Of a stretch of DNA of 64,000 nt, positions 40,612 through 49,839 are shown one piece after another. Made by a program: the position numbers and the translations under genes. The DNA comes from Alphaproteobacteria bacterium Ga0077535 (GTDB lineage: Bacteria > Pseudomonadota > Alphaproteobacteria > Caulobacterales > Aquidulcibacteraceae): the NCBI GenBank assembly GCA_001464425.1, contig LNEK01000019.1, positions 47,321-111,320 on the forward strand, read 5' to 3'. Positions within the stretch are counted from its first letter, which is position 1; each line of letters starts with the position of its first letter. The notes beneath the pieces are model-generated. The model was not told the origin of the DNA, did no database searches, and was given only the letters and a program-made list of their open reading frames with translations.

Positions 40612-40863
40612 ATGGCGGCTTGGTTCAAACCAAAGCGTTACGGCTTCGGCGCCTCGCCTTCGTCGTGGCAAGGCTGGGCGCTCACCGTCGTGTACATCAT
40701 CGCAGTCGCGGCAGCCGGCATGACCCTCATGCCGAACGACGCAAGCGAGCCGCGCGTCCTTCCGTTTCTCGCCATCACCTTAGTGCTGACGATCCTCTTC
40801 GTCGGCATCGCCTGGCGCACCACTGAGGGCGGCTGGCATTGGCGCTGGGGCAAGAAGGACTAA
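40612..40863 (+). CDS. Hypothetical two-TM protein
   Basis: 83 aa, MAAWFKPKRYGFGASPSSWQGWALTVVYIIAVAAAG. Confidence 0.65.
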   Translation: MAAWFKPKRYGFGASPSSWQGWALTVVYIIAVAAAGMTLMPNDASEPRVLPFLAITLVLTILFVGIAWRTTEGGWHWRWGKKD

Positions 40864-40964
40864 AACCTCCGGCGCCGATCGCGGTGTTCTGCGATCATCG
40901 ATACGCCGGCGATCAGCACCAGGCAGATCACGCCGACGCCAAAGGCGATCAGGCCGATCATCAT
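40860..40964 (-). CDS. Candidate 34-aa single-TM small protein (not in ORF track)
   Basis: MMIGLIAFGVGVICLVLIAGVSMIAEHRDRRRRF*; convergent overlap of stops with 40612-40863. Confidence 0.35.
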   Translation of the reverse strand: MMIGLIAFGVGVICLVLIAGVSMIAEHRDRRRRF

Positions 40965-40990
40965 GCACTAAATGTGGGGACTTAGCCCCC

Positions 40991-41031
40991 TAACGAAAAG
41001 GCCGACGCTGCCAAATCGCAGCGCCGGCCTT
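40991..41031 (-). terminator. Intrinsic terminator downstream of pstS-like gene
   Basis: AAGGCCGGCGCTGC-GATTTG-GCAGCGTCGGCCTT stem (one mismatch) then TTCGTT on the minus strand. Confidence 0.65.
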
Positions 41032-41051
41032 CCGATTTTGTAGGCCGATTT

Positions 41052-42071
41052 TTACGGGCGCGCCGTCGTGCCCAGCGGCCGCGCCAACACTTCATTGATA
41101 TCCACGCCGACCTCCTGATGGCCAGCGAAGGCAGTGCCGGTCTGGCGTTCACTGACGCGCGTCGCCAGTGCCGCATAGGTCTCGTCGCTGAGGCCTACGT
41201 AACCAACCTCACGCGCGAGGCGCCCAGCATTCTCGACGAAGTACTGCGTAAAGCGCTGAACTTGCGGGCGCTGCAGCGCATCGGCGTTGACGTAAATGAA
41301 GATCGGCCGGGCCAACGAATAGGAACCATCGGCGATCGTTTCCGGGCTCGGCGTCACGCCGTTGATCGACAGCGCCGCCAGGCGTTCGCGGTTTTGCTCA
41401 TAATAGGCGTAGCCAAAATAGCCGATCGCACTCGGATTGCCGAGCACGCCTTGAACCGTGACGTTGTCATCTTCGGTCGGCGTGTAATCGGTGCGCGACG
41501 ACTTCGCGGTGCCGACGACAGCTTCCGTGAAAAAGTCGAACGTGCCCGACGCCGTACCTGCGCCGAACAGAAGCAGCGGCTGATCCGGCCAGCTCGGATT
41601 CACTTGCCGCCAATTGGTGATCTGGCGTTCGGCCGCCGGCTCCCACATGCGGCGCAATTCCTCGATCGTCGTCGCGCGAACCGTGTTGGCCGGATTGACC
41701 ACCACCGTCAGACCGTCGAACGCGATCGGCAATTCGACGTACTCGACGCCAGCCGCCGCACACGCTTCCATCTCTTCAGCGAGGATCGGCCGCGATGCGC
41801 CCTGCACTTGCGTTTCGCCGCGGCAGAATTTGCGGAAGCCGCCGCCCGTGCCGCTTTCGCCGACCGTTACGCGCGCGCCGCCGCGCTGCGTCGTCGAGAA
41901 CGCTTCAGCCACAGCTTCCGAAAGCGGAAACACCGTCGACGAGCCGTCGACCTGGATCGATTCCGAGGTCGAGCCTGCGCCTTGCTGGTTGGCGTTGTTT
42001 CCACATGCCGCGAGCGCGAACGCCGCCGTGGCCGCGAGCGCCACACGCCGCAATGCCTGGGTCATCATCAT
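41052..42071 (-). CDS. PstS-family phosphate ABC transporter substrate-binding lipoprotein
   Basis: Lipobox FALAACGNN; IQVDGSSTVFPLSEAVAEAF...VTVGESGTGGGFRKFCRGETQVQGASRPI. Confidence 0.9.
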   Translation of the reverse strand: MMMTQALRRVALAATAAFALAACGNNANQQGAGSTSESIQVDGSSTVFPLSEAVAEAFSTTQRGGARVTVGESGTGGGFRKFCRGETQVQGASRPILAEEMEACAAAGVEYVELPIAFDGLTVVVNPANTVRATTIEELRRMWEPAAERQITNWRQVNPSWPDQPLLLFGAGTASGTFDFFTEAVVGTAKSSRTDYTPTEDDNVTVQGVLGNPSAIGYFGYAYYEQNRERLAALSINGVTPSPETIADGSYSLARPIFIYVNADALQRPQVQRFTQYFVENAGRLAREVGYVGLSDETYAALATRVSERQTGTAFAGHQEVGVDINEVLARPLGTTARP

Positions 42072-42130
42072 CTCGAATCCTTCATTTGTTACGCAGGCGG
42101 GCTTTGCCAAAGTTTTATGACACTAATGTC

Positions 42131-42358
42131 TCAATCGCCGCCGCCATCGCCGCCGCCGCCGTCGGAACCGGCGTCCGAATCCGAGTCCGCCCGGCTGCGC
42201 CCGCCGCCGTCCGCGACAAACGGCGCAGCGCCGGCGTCACCGCCGTCTCGGGCCCGCTTACGCGCCTCCGGCGGCTGGTTGATCCGATAAAGCAGCCAAG
42301 CCAGCCAAACGGTCGCCAGGACCGAGAGCAGCACCGCGACAATCACCCAATTTCCCAT
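42131..42358 (-). CDS. Small membrane protein with Gly/Asp/Ser-rich tail
   Basis: MGNWVIVAVLLSVLATVWLAWLLYRINQPPEARKR...GSDGGGGDGGGD. Confidence 0.5.
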   Translation of the reverse strand: MGNWVIVAVLLSVLATVWLAWLLYRINQPPEARKRARDGGDAGAAPFVADGGGRSRADSDSDAGSDGGGGDGGGD

Positions 42359-42454
42359 GGCCCACGCCTATAGCCGCCAAAATCCGCTGTGGCGACCTGC
42401 CGCGAGACGCGCCGCGCCCTTTGAATATCCGCCGACGCACCTTATTAAAGGCCC

Positions 42455-43117
42455 ATGAAATCAGCCGTGATTGTCTTCCCCGGGTCCAATTGCGACCGTG
42501 ACGCCGCACGCGCCCTGGAGCGCCTCACCGGCAAGCCCGCCGCCATGGTCTGGCACAAGGACACGGCGCTGCCCGAGGGCACCGACCTCGTCGTGCTCCC
42601 CGGCGGCTTTTCCTACGGCGATTACCTGCGCTCCGGCGCCATGGCCGCCAAGAGCCCGATCGTCCGTGACGTTATCGCCCACGCCGAGCGCGGCGGCCTG
42701 GTGCTCGGCATCTGCAACGGCTTCCAGGTTCTGACCGAAACACGCCTCCTGCCCGGCGCACTCGCCCGCAACGCTGGCCTGAAGTTCGCCTGCAAAGAAG
42801 TGCCGCTGGCCATCGCCAACGCCAACACAAGCTTCACCAGCGCCTATCGCGACACGCGCGAAACCGAAATCCCGATCGCCCACGGCGACGGGCGCTTCGT
42901 GGCTGACGAAGACGTGCTCGATCGCATCGAAGGCGAGGGCCAAGTCGTCTTCCGCTATCTCGCCAACCCGAACGGCTCGGCGCGCGACATTGCCGGCATC
43001 GTCAATGCACGCGGCAACGTCATGGGCATGATGCCTCACCCGGAACGCGCCTCCGATCCCGTGCTCGGCCGCACCGGCGGCGCCGCTGTCTTCCAAAGCC
43101 TGATGGAAGCGGCATGA
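42455..43117 (+). CDS. purQ: Phosphoribosylformylglycinamidine synthase subunit PurQ
   Basis: [19 protein letters not shown]...[20 protein letters not shown]...[15 protein letters not shown]...[10 protein letters not shown]. Confidence 0.95.
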   Translation: MKSAVIVFPGSNCDRDAARALERLTGKPAAMVWHKDTALPEGTDLVVLPGGFSYGDYLRSGAMAAKSPIVRDVIAHAERGGLVLGICNGFQVLTETRLLPGALARNAGLKFACKEVPLAIANANTSFTSAYRDTRETEIPIAHGDGRFVADEDVLDRIEGEGQVVFRYLANPNGSARDIAGIVNARGNVMGMMPHPERASDPVLGRTGGAAVFQSLMEAA

Positions 43118-43518
43118 GCGCGAAGAAACAGCCCGCCGCGCCCGGCTCCGACTTCGACGCTGAAGTCGATGGCGCCCGCAAACGCCTCGAAGCCGCGATG
43201 AACGAAGAGACCGGCTTCGACGATCTCGCCGCGCTGCAAGCGCTTGCGCCGATCCTCTCGGAAAAAATCTCCTCGCGTCGCCTCGCCTTCACTTTGGCTG
43301 ACGATGACGAAGAAGAAACCCAGATCGCCGTCATCCACGTTCAGACCGACGAAGAGCTCGGCTTCATCTTTGCCGAAGATGGCGAATACGTGTTCGAGTC
43401 AAATCTCGAAGCCTATTTCGACGATTTCGTCGACGACGATCCCGAACGCTTCGTCGAGCGCCTCTACGAAACGCTGCGCGCCGATCTGCCGAAATACGAA
43501 GTTGAGAACAAGGGCTAG
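43114..43518 (+). CDS. Hypothetical acidic protein
   Basis: 134 aa; ATGA overlap with purQ stop. Confidence 0.6.
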   Translation: MSAKKQPAAPGSDFDAEVDGARKRLEAAMNEETGFDDLAALQALAPILSEKISSRRLAFTLADDDEEETQIAVIHVQTDEELGFIFAEDGEYVFESNLEAYFDDFVDDDPERFVERLYETLRADLPKYEVENKG

Positions 43519-43527
43519 GCGGCGCGC

Positions 43528-43706
43528 TTAGGCGGCTAGTCGCTTAACCTGTTCATCGTACCATTGCTTTACTTCGGGATAGCGAGCGCTGCTCGGCGTG
43601 CGCAGCCGGGCGCACTGCCGCTACATGGCGCGCTTTCTCGACCCGGGCGACATCGCCGCCATCGACACCGCGCTCGCCTGGCCGCCGCCAGCGCCCGACA
43701 CCTCAT
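43528..43706. pseudogene. Two juxtaposed gene 3'-end remnants (divergent)
   Basis: Minus: ...RLRTPSSARYPEVKQWYDEQVKRLAA* (stop 43528-43530); plus: RAHCRYMARFLDPGDIAAIDTALAWPPPAPDTS*; neither has a start region. Confidence 0.5.
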
Positions 43707-43737
43707 AAGAAAAGGCCCCCGCTTGCGCGAGGGCCTT
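43706..43737 (-). terminator. Intrinsic terminator of sppA
   Basis: Minus strand AAGGCCCTCGC-GCAA-GCGGGGGCCTT (11-bp stem, GNRA loop) then TTCTT. Confidence 0.8.
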
Positions 43738-43759
43738 GAGGCTATGGAGTCAACTTAGT

Positions 43760-45514
43760 CTATCGGATCGTCGGAGCTTCGCTCTCGGCGCGCACACTGG
43801 CGTCCTCTTCACGGAGCGCCGCGAGTACGCGTTGCATGCGCGGGTCAGAGAGCGCCGCATTGATGCGGACCAAAGCTTCGATGCTCGCCGACGAGGCGCC
43901 AAACAAACCTTCAAGCGCTTTGAAGGGGTTTTCAGCGGCCGGGTAGAAGCGCAATTGCACCTGATCATTCTCGCCGATTTCCGCCAGCGCGCGTGCGCGC
44001 TGCACCGCGAACTGGAAGCCGCCGATATGGTCGATCAGCCCGCGCTCCAGCGCTTGTTGACCCGTCCACACGCGCCCGCCAGCGACGGCGCGCACTTGCT
44101 CCGGCGTCATCTCGCGCCCTTCAGCGACGAGGCCGATGAAGCCCGTATAGGCGCGGTCAATGAAGCCGGCGAATGCGGCGCGTTCGGCCTGGTTGAACGG
44201 CCGCTCGCTGGTGAACATTTCCACCATTGGCGAGCCGACAGTCAGCGTCTCGGTATTGGTCGACAGATAATGATCCATCGCCGGGCCGATAATCAGCTTG
44301 CCGCCAAGCACGCCGATCGAGCCGGTGATGGTGGCCGAGTTAGCGACGATCTCGTCTGCATAGGCGGAAACGTAATAGCCGCCCGATGCTGCGACATCGC
44401 CCATCGAAATCACAACGCGCTTGCCTCGCTCCTGCGCCGTACGCAGCGCCGCCAAGATCTGGTCGGAAGCCACCACCGAGCCGCCAGGGCTGTTCACGCG
44501 GAACACGATAGCCGCAACGTCTTCATCTTCCGAAGCTTCAAGCAGAGCTTCAGCGATGCGATCGCTGTTCATCATCGACGTGTCAGCGAAGAACCCATCT
44601 TCCGGAACGCCGGAGACAATGGCGCCTTCGCCTTGGATCACCGCAATGACTCTGCCGCGGTGGTTCACGGGCGCACGATAGTCGGCAAAGTCGAGAATTT
44701 CCGCGCCTTCGGCCCGCGCCAGAGCGGCCCGTTCGGCTTCTTCCGGACGACCGATCTGATCGACGAGGCCGAGTTCACGCGCACGGGTCGCCGTGAACGG
44801 GGTCGATTCAATCGCCGCACGAGTCGCCGCTGGGGTGATGCCGCGATCGGTTGCGATATTGGCGAGCATCGTGTCGTAGAGGCCGTTCATCAGCGACAGC
44901 ATCGATTCACGGTGCTGGGGCGTGAACGTACGTTCCGTCATCGTGTGCGCAGCGGTTTTGTAATCTTCACGGCGTTCGAACTGCGCCTGCATGTGATAAC
45001 GCTGCAGCGTGCCGGCGTAGAACGTCGTCTCCGCCGAAAGGCCCATCGGCATAAATTCGCTGGCGTCCTGCAGCCAGACTTCGTCGCTGTCGGCGATCGC
45101 CATGTAGCCCGGCATCCCCATGCGGACGTTGTCGTTCTGCAAATGCGCCACGACGAACTTGCCGGAGGCGCGGAACGCGGCGAGCGCCGCGCGCAGCTCT
45201 TCAGCCTGCGCCGCCGCCATGCCGGACGTGTTGGCGCGGATGTAAATGCCCTTCACCGCATCATCGGTGCGCGCCGCGTCGATACGGGTCAGCACGTCAA
45301 GCAGCGCGTTACCGCCACCGAAAGCGGCGAACGGATTGGACGGGGTCTGGTCGGTCATTTCCTCGCGCAGGTCGAGCGCCAGAACCATTTGCCGCGGCTG
45401 AGGCGCCGGGGCCGACGCCGCGCCGATCAGGCCGATCAACAAGAAGAAGCCGAGAAAGCAGAACAGCAAACTGCCGACCACTACCCCTGCCACCGTGATG
45501 AGAAATTGCTTCAC
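43760..45514 (-). CDS. sppA: Signal peptide peptidase SppA (67 kDa type)
   Basis: 584 aa, N-terminal TM; FRVNSPGGSVVASDQILAALRTAQERGKRVVISMGDVAASGGYYVSAYADEIVA. Confidence 0.93.
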   Translation of the reverse strand: MKQFLITVAGVVVGSLLFCFLGFFLLIGLIGAASAPAPQPRQMVLALDLREEMTDQTPSNPFAAFGGGNALLDVLTRIDAARTDDAVKGIYIRANTSGMAAAQAEELRAALAAFRASGKFVVAHLQNDNVRMGMPGYMAIADSDEVWLQDASEFMPMGLSAETTFYAGTLQRYHMQAQFERREDYKTAAHTMTERTFTPQHRESMLSLMNGLYDTMLANIATDRGITPAATRAAIESTPFTATRARELGLVDQIGRPEEAERAALARAEGAEILDFADYRAPVNHRGRVIAVIQGEGAIVSGVPEDGFFADTSMMNSDRIAEALLEASEDEDVAAIVFRVNSPGGSVVASDQILAALRTAQERGKRVVISMGDVAASGGYYVSAYADEIVANSATITGSIGVLGGKLIIGPAMDHYLSTNTETLTVGSPMVEMFTSERPFNQAERAAFAGFIDRAYTGFIGLVAEGREMTPEQVRAVAGGRVWTGQQALERGLIDHIGGFQFAVQRARALAEIGENDQVQLRFYPAAENPFKALEGLFGASSASIEALVRINAALSDPRMQRVLAALREEDASVRAESEAPTIR

Positions 45515-45546
45515 GAGACCACTCCCAAACCGGACCGTCCTCCGGG

Positions 45547-45609
45547 TTTATCGATAAATGATATGAACGCCATCCGAAGGCAAGCTGCTTTTTATCGAAA
45601 AATGATAAA
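45547..45609. promoter_or_regulatory. Paired TTTATC...GATAAA dyads in the sppA divergent promoter region
   Basis: TTTATCGATAAATGATATGAAC and, 44 bp later, TTTATCGAAAAATGATAAAC. Confidence 0.4.
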
Positions 45610-45721
45610 CATCCCGGCAGCGCCTCAGCATCTGCTCAGTCGGCGCGGCGCAAGATATTGCTGCTACAAGCCATTTTCGTCTGCCAGAAAGGCAGGCAAT
45701 ACTGCGTCCCTGGAGAGGCCT

Positions 45722-46168
45722 ATGCCGGAAGCCCGCAAACCAGGTTTCGCCAGTCAAGACTGGATACTGGAACAGCAAATGCGGGCCGAACTCGAGGCGG
45801 AAGCCTGGAAACGGCTGCGCCACGAAATGGCCGCTCCGCCCGCGCCGGTGGCGTTGCCGCCGCCCGCCAATGACGCCCCGGCCCCAACCAATTACCACCG
45901 CACCGGCAGCACCTTCCTCAAGGCCATAGTCCGCTTCGCACTGGCGGCCTTGGGCGCCTATTTGGCCTGGATCGCCGCCGTAGATTCTCAACTTGGCGAG
46001 GTCGAGGTCTGGTTTGCGGTGTCGGCGGGCTTTCTGGTGACGCTCTCTCTCAGCCTTCTCAGCCCCTTCCGTGGACTGGTCTATTTCCTGGCTGAGACGG
46101 CACGCTGGGTCATCGTCGTTGCGGCGGTGCTTGGCGGGCTCTGGTTCTTGTTGCAAGGACAGGGCTGA
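45722..46168 (+). CDS. Hypothetical membrane protein
   Basis: 148 aa; Pro/Ala-rich N-terminal half, 3 hydrophobic segments. Confidence 0.6.
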   Translation: MPEARKPGFASQDWILEQQMRAELEAEAWKRLRHEMAAPPAPVALPPPANDAPAPTNYHRTGSTFLKAIVRFALAALGAYLAWIAAVDSQLGEVEVWFAVSAGFLVTLSLSLLSPFRGLVYFLAETARWVIVVAAVLGGLWFLLQGQG

Positions 46169-46186
46169 GCCAGGGCTGCCCTACCT

Positions 46187-47701
46187 ATGAATGCATTCAT
46201 CGCGCGAACGCTCGAACGGCCTGAGCGCGCGCTCCTCTTTCTGATCGCCGCGCAGCTGGCGTTTTGGTCGCTCGCGCCACTGCTTTCGCATTCGGCCCCG
46301 CCGCTCGACGTTGTCGATATTCAAGCCACCGGCCGCGAGTGGGTGGTCGCTACTTTCAAGCACCCGAACACGCCTGGCCTCGTGCTCGAAGCCGTGCGCT
46401 TTCTCACCGGCGCTGCGGGATGGCCTGCTTACGTCGTCTCGCAACTTTTCATCGTTGCGACGTTTGCCTGCGTCTACGCACTCGGCCGCGACTTGCTCGA
46501 CCCCGGCCGCGCCTTCATCGGCACAGCCCTGCTGACCGGCGTCTATTTCTTCTCGTGGCCCAGTCCCGAGTTCAATCACAACGTCATGCAGATGCCATTC
46601 TGGGCGCTCGCGTGTTTGGCGCTCTGGAAAGCGAGTACGAACGGTCGCCTCGTTTGGTGGGTCGTTCTTGGCGTCGCCGCGGGCCTTAGTCTTTGGGCAA
46701 AATATTCAAGCGCGATCCTGTTGCTGATCGCTGGCGTTTGGATGCTCTACGATCCGATTGCGCGAAAGAAAATCTTTACGCCCGGCCCATGGATCACGGC
46801 CATCGTCTGCGCGCTCGCTTTTGCACCGCAACTCATCTGGCTCATCGACAACGACTTCCAGCCCTTCGCCTACGCCGCGCGCCGCGCAACGAGCGTCGAT
46901 TTCACCGACACGCTCGGCTTCCTGCCAATCCAACTCGCGCACCACATCCCGATGTTCGTGCTGATGCTCTGCGCTGGCCTCTGGGGCAAACGCGCCGCAG
47001 AACCGCTGCAACCGCCGGACAAACGCGCGCTGCATTTCCTTCTGCTCATGGGCCTTGGCCCAGCCATCGTGCTCACGTTGATCGGCCTCGTCAGCGCCAG
47101 TGGTTTGCGCACCGCTTGGGGCGCGCCGATGTTCAATCTCTCCGGGCTGCTCGTTGTCGCGTTGCTCACCAACCGCATCGACGCACGCCGGCTGCGCGCC
47201 GTGTTCATGGGCGCGGGCGTGACGATTCTCTTCACGTCGACGCTCTATTTCGCGCACATGGCCTACGGCTACCAGCTCACCGGCAAACCACTTCGCGGCA
47301 ATTGGCCGGAAGCTCGCATCAACGCCGAACTCCAAGAACAATGGCGCGCCGCCACCAACAACGCGCCGCTCCGCATCGTCGCCGGTGATATCTGGAGCAC
47401 AGGCCTCATCGGCATGCGCGATCGCCCGCCGCCGCGCGTGCTGGTGAATGCCGACTACGAAATCTCGCCTTGGGTCACACCTGAAGACGTTGCTCGCAAC
47501 GGAGCACTCGTGGTCTGGAGCGGCAGCGAGCCCGCGGCCCTCGCAGGCTTCCTCGGAGACCGCCCGCGCAATCAGCTGGACTTCCTGCCCGAGCACGCCC
47601 GCCCCGATACGCAAACCGTGACGATGCACTACGTCGTCATTCCCCCGAGTGAAATCACTTTGCCGCCCGAAACGCCGAGCGCTACGACTGCGCCGCCATG
47701 A
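46187..47701 (+). CDS. ArnT/GT39-like membrane glycosyltransferase
   Basis: Multi-TM; GREWVVATFKHPNTPGLVLEAVR...SPEFNHNVMQMPFWAL...GLSLWAKYSSAIL. Confidence 0.8.
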   Translation: MNAFIARTLERPERALLFLIAAQLAFWSLAPLLSHSAPPLDVVDIQATGREWVVATFKHPNTPGLVLEAVRFLTGAAGWPAYVVSQLFIVATFACVYALGRDLLDPGRAFIGTALLTGVYFFSWPSPEFNHNVMQMPFWALACLALWKASTNGRLVWWVVLGVAAGLSLWAKYSSAILLLIAGVWMLYDPIARKKIFTPGPWITAIVCALAFAPQLIWLIDNDFQPFAYAARRATSVDFTDTLGFLPIQLAHHIPMFVLMLCAGLWGKRAAEPLQPPDKRALHFLLLMGLGPAIVLTLIGLVSASGLRTAWGAPMFNLSGLLVVALLTNRIDARRLRAVFMGAGVTILFTSTLYFAHMAYGYQLTGKPLRGNWPEARINAELQEQWRAATNNAPLRIVAGDIWSTGLIGMRDRPPPRVLVNADYEISPWVTPEDVARNGALVVWSGSEPAALAGFLGDRPRNQLDFLPEHARPDTQTVTMHYVVIPPSEITLPPETPSATTAPP

Positions 47702-48371
47702 CAACAGCGGCTGACGAAATCGCGTATATCGGCGACGAACTGGAACTGTTCTCCGCCGCGCAAAACTGGAAGAGCTATTGGGCTTCCAAAGTGCGCCCGT
47801 ACCTTGGCGCGCGCGTGCTAGATGTCGGCGCTGGCATTGGCGCCACAGTGCAATTGCTCGACACCGACCCGCACCAGCACTGGACCGCGCTCGAACCCGA
47901 TCCGCGCCTCGCCGAGCGCATGCGCGAACAGGGCATGCCGGCCAATTGCGAAATCAAAGTCGGCACACCATCCTCTACATCGACGTGCTCGAACACATCG
48001 AGGACGACAAAGCAGAAATGGCCCGCGCCGCAGAGCGCCTCCATTCGGGTGGTCGCATCATCGTGCTCGCGCCCGCTCACCAATATCTGTTCACGCCGTT
48101 CGATCGCGCCATCGGCCACTTCCGCCGTTACGACAAAACCTCGCTCGCAGCCGTGACGCCGCCCGGCCTCAAGATCGAGCGGCTCTTCCATCTCGACAGC
48201 GTCGGCATGCTCGCCAGCCTCGGCAACAAGCTCGTTCTGCGCTCAAGCTCGCCGAAGCCGTCGCAGATTGCGCTCTGGGATAATCTGATGGTGCCGTGCT
48301 CGCGCCTCGCCGACCCGCTGACCGGTTTCATGCTCGGCAAAACCGTAATCGGCGTTTGGCGTAAAGTTTAG
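47698..48371 (+). pseudogene. Class I SAM methyltransferase split by frameshift/deletion
   Basis: Frame 1: RVLDVGAGIGATVQLLDTD...WTALEPDPRLAERM...EIKVGT; frame 2: TILYIDVLEHIEDDKAEMARAAERLHSGGRIIVLAPAHQYLFTPFDRAIGHFRRYDK...; junction near 47965-47972. Confidence 0.75.
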
Positions 48372-49336
48372 CGCCGCGCCTGCAACGGCTGCACCGTATC
48401 GCTGCGCTCGATAGCGGACACATACTCAAGCGCCCGCTCACGCACGCGCGGCGGCGTGTCCACGCGGCCCAAGCTTGAAACGATGAGCGTGATCATCGTG
48501 AACAGCCCGGTCTGCACAAACAGCGTCAGCGCAAAGCCGGTTACCACCGTGACCCAGCCCGGCGTCGCCGCGCCCAGCATTTTCGCCGTGAACGCCGCCA
48601 CTACGACCAGCACAACCAAAGCCGCCATGGCCACCAGCGCCAGCGCCATCCGCGTCAGCACCAGATCGGCGAACACCATCACCGCGCGCATGCCGTGCAG
48701 CACCAGGCTCGGGAAATTCATCCGAGACTGCCCCGCATAGCGCGTGCCGCGATCCGTCGGCACATCGGCGCGCCGCAGCCGCGCTTTCACCACAGCCGCC
48801 GCCACATGGATCGACGTCTCCTGCATGCCGGACATGCGCTCCAACGCGCGCGGCGTCAGCGCCATGAAATTGCCGAAGCGCAGCACCTGGCCGGTCGCCA
48901 ATTTGAAGAGGCGCTTATAGACCGCATAGAAGGCCTGGAACGTCAGCGCTTCAGAGCGCTTGGCGCGCTCCGCAACCGCTACGTCCACGCCTTCAGCGCG
49001 AACAGCCGCGAGCAAGCGCGGAATGCTCTGCGGCGTATCCTCGCCATCGGAATCCATCACCACACAGGCGTCGATGTTCGCCAACGCATAGGCGTGCGCG
49101 AGCCCGATCGAGATCGCCATCTGGTGGCCGACATTGCGCGCCAGCCGAAGGATCTCGCCCGAAACGCCCGCCTCCTTAAACGCCAACACCTCCGGCGGCG
49201 CGCCGAGTGATCCGTCGTCCACGGCAATGATGTGAAACCTGACCCCAGCTTCGCGCTCGGCGTCGGCCAAGCGTCTGCAGAGCTCGGCAAAGCTCTCTCG
49301 GTCCTCAAAGACTGGCATGACGATGGCCACGGTCAT
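48368..49336 (-). CDS. Glycosyltransferase family 2 (DPM1-like) with C-terminal TM helices
   Basis: VAIVMPVFEDRESFAEL...IIAVDDGSLG...ARNVGHQMAISIGLAHA...CVVMDSDGEDTPQSI. Confidence 0.88.
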   Translation of the reverse strand: MTVAIVMPVFEDRESFAELCRRLADAEREAGVRFHIIAVDDGSLGAPPEVLAFKEAGVSGEILRLARNVGHQMAISIGLAHAYALANIDACVVMDSDGEDTPQSIPRLLAAVRAEGVDVAVAERAKRSEALTFQAFYAVYKRLFKLATGQVLRFGNFMALTPRALERMSGMQETSIHVAAAVVKARLRRADVPTDRGTRYAGQSRMNFPSLVLHGMRAVMVFADLVLTRMALALVAMAALVVLVVVAAFTAKMLGAATPGWVTVVTGFALTLFVQTGLFTMITLIVSSLGRVDTPPRVRERALEYVSAIERSDTVQPLQARR

Positions 49337-49428
49337 GAGAGGACCCTAGTCAGCGGCGCCCTAAGCGTCGACCCCGGCGCTCGCCAAGCCATGTCGCTCA
49401 CGACCATCAGGAATGCGGGAAAGAAGAG

Positions 49429-49505
49429 TGGTCGGAGTAGCAAGATTCGAACTTACGACCCCCACGTCCCGAACGTGGTGCTCTACCAGGCTGAGCTATA
49501 CTCCG
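49429..49505 (-). tRNA. tRNA-Pro (anticodon CGG)
   Basis: CGGAGTATAGCTCAGCCTGGTAGAGCACCACGTTCGGGACGTGGGGGTCGTAAGTTCGAATCTTGCTACTCCGACCA; cloverleaf with TTCGAAT and encoded CCA. Confidence 0.95.
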
Positions 49506-49643
49506 AGGAGGCGGGCTTATAGACCGGCCCAAACGGGGATGCAACGGAGTGCGGGAGGGCCCCAGCTGCCGTCAGTTCCCCGCGCCAGAGCGCCGCTGTT
49601 GCATCGCCGCCCGGGCGCCTCTAAGTACGCGCTTCGCCGGTTT

Positions 49644-49718
49644 TGGGGTGTCGCCAAGCGGTAAGGCAGCGGTTTTTGGTACCGCCATTCCTAGGTTCGA
49701 ATCCTAGCACCCCAGCCA
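49644..49718 (+). tRNA. tRNA-Gln (anticodon TTG)
   Basis: TGGGGTGTCGCCAAGCGGTAAGGCAGCGGTTTTTGGTACCGCCATTCCTAGGTTCGAATCCTAGCACCCCAGCCA. Confidence 0.95.
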
Positions 49719-49839
49719 GCCCTCGCTGAGCGAAGGCCGGCCACAAGCAGACCTTACGCAGCGCCAAGCCTTACGGGCTTCCCCGATTGCACGACGCTGT
49801 CTAAGAGCATCGCCCTCCAAGGCGTTTCAGAACGGAGCG

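Noticed and set aside
43736-46168. 810-aa plus-strand ORF across sppA and into 45722-46168
   Set aside because: The first two thirds are antisense to sppA; only the in-frame end from ATG 45722 is a credible gene.
46706-47704. 332-aa minus-strand ORF opposite the GT39-like gene
   Set aside because: Shadow ORF; His/Arg/Ala-rich with no recognisable motifs.
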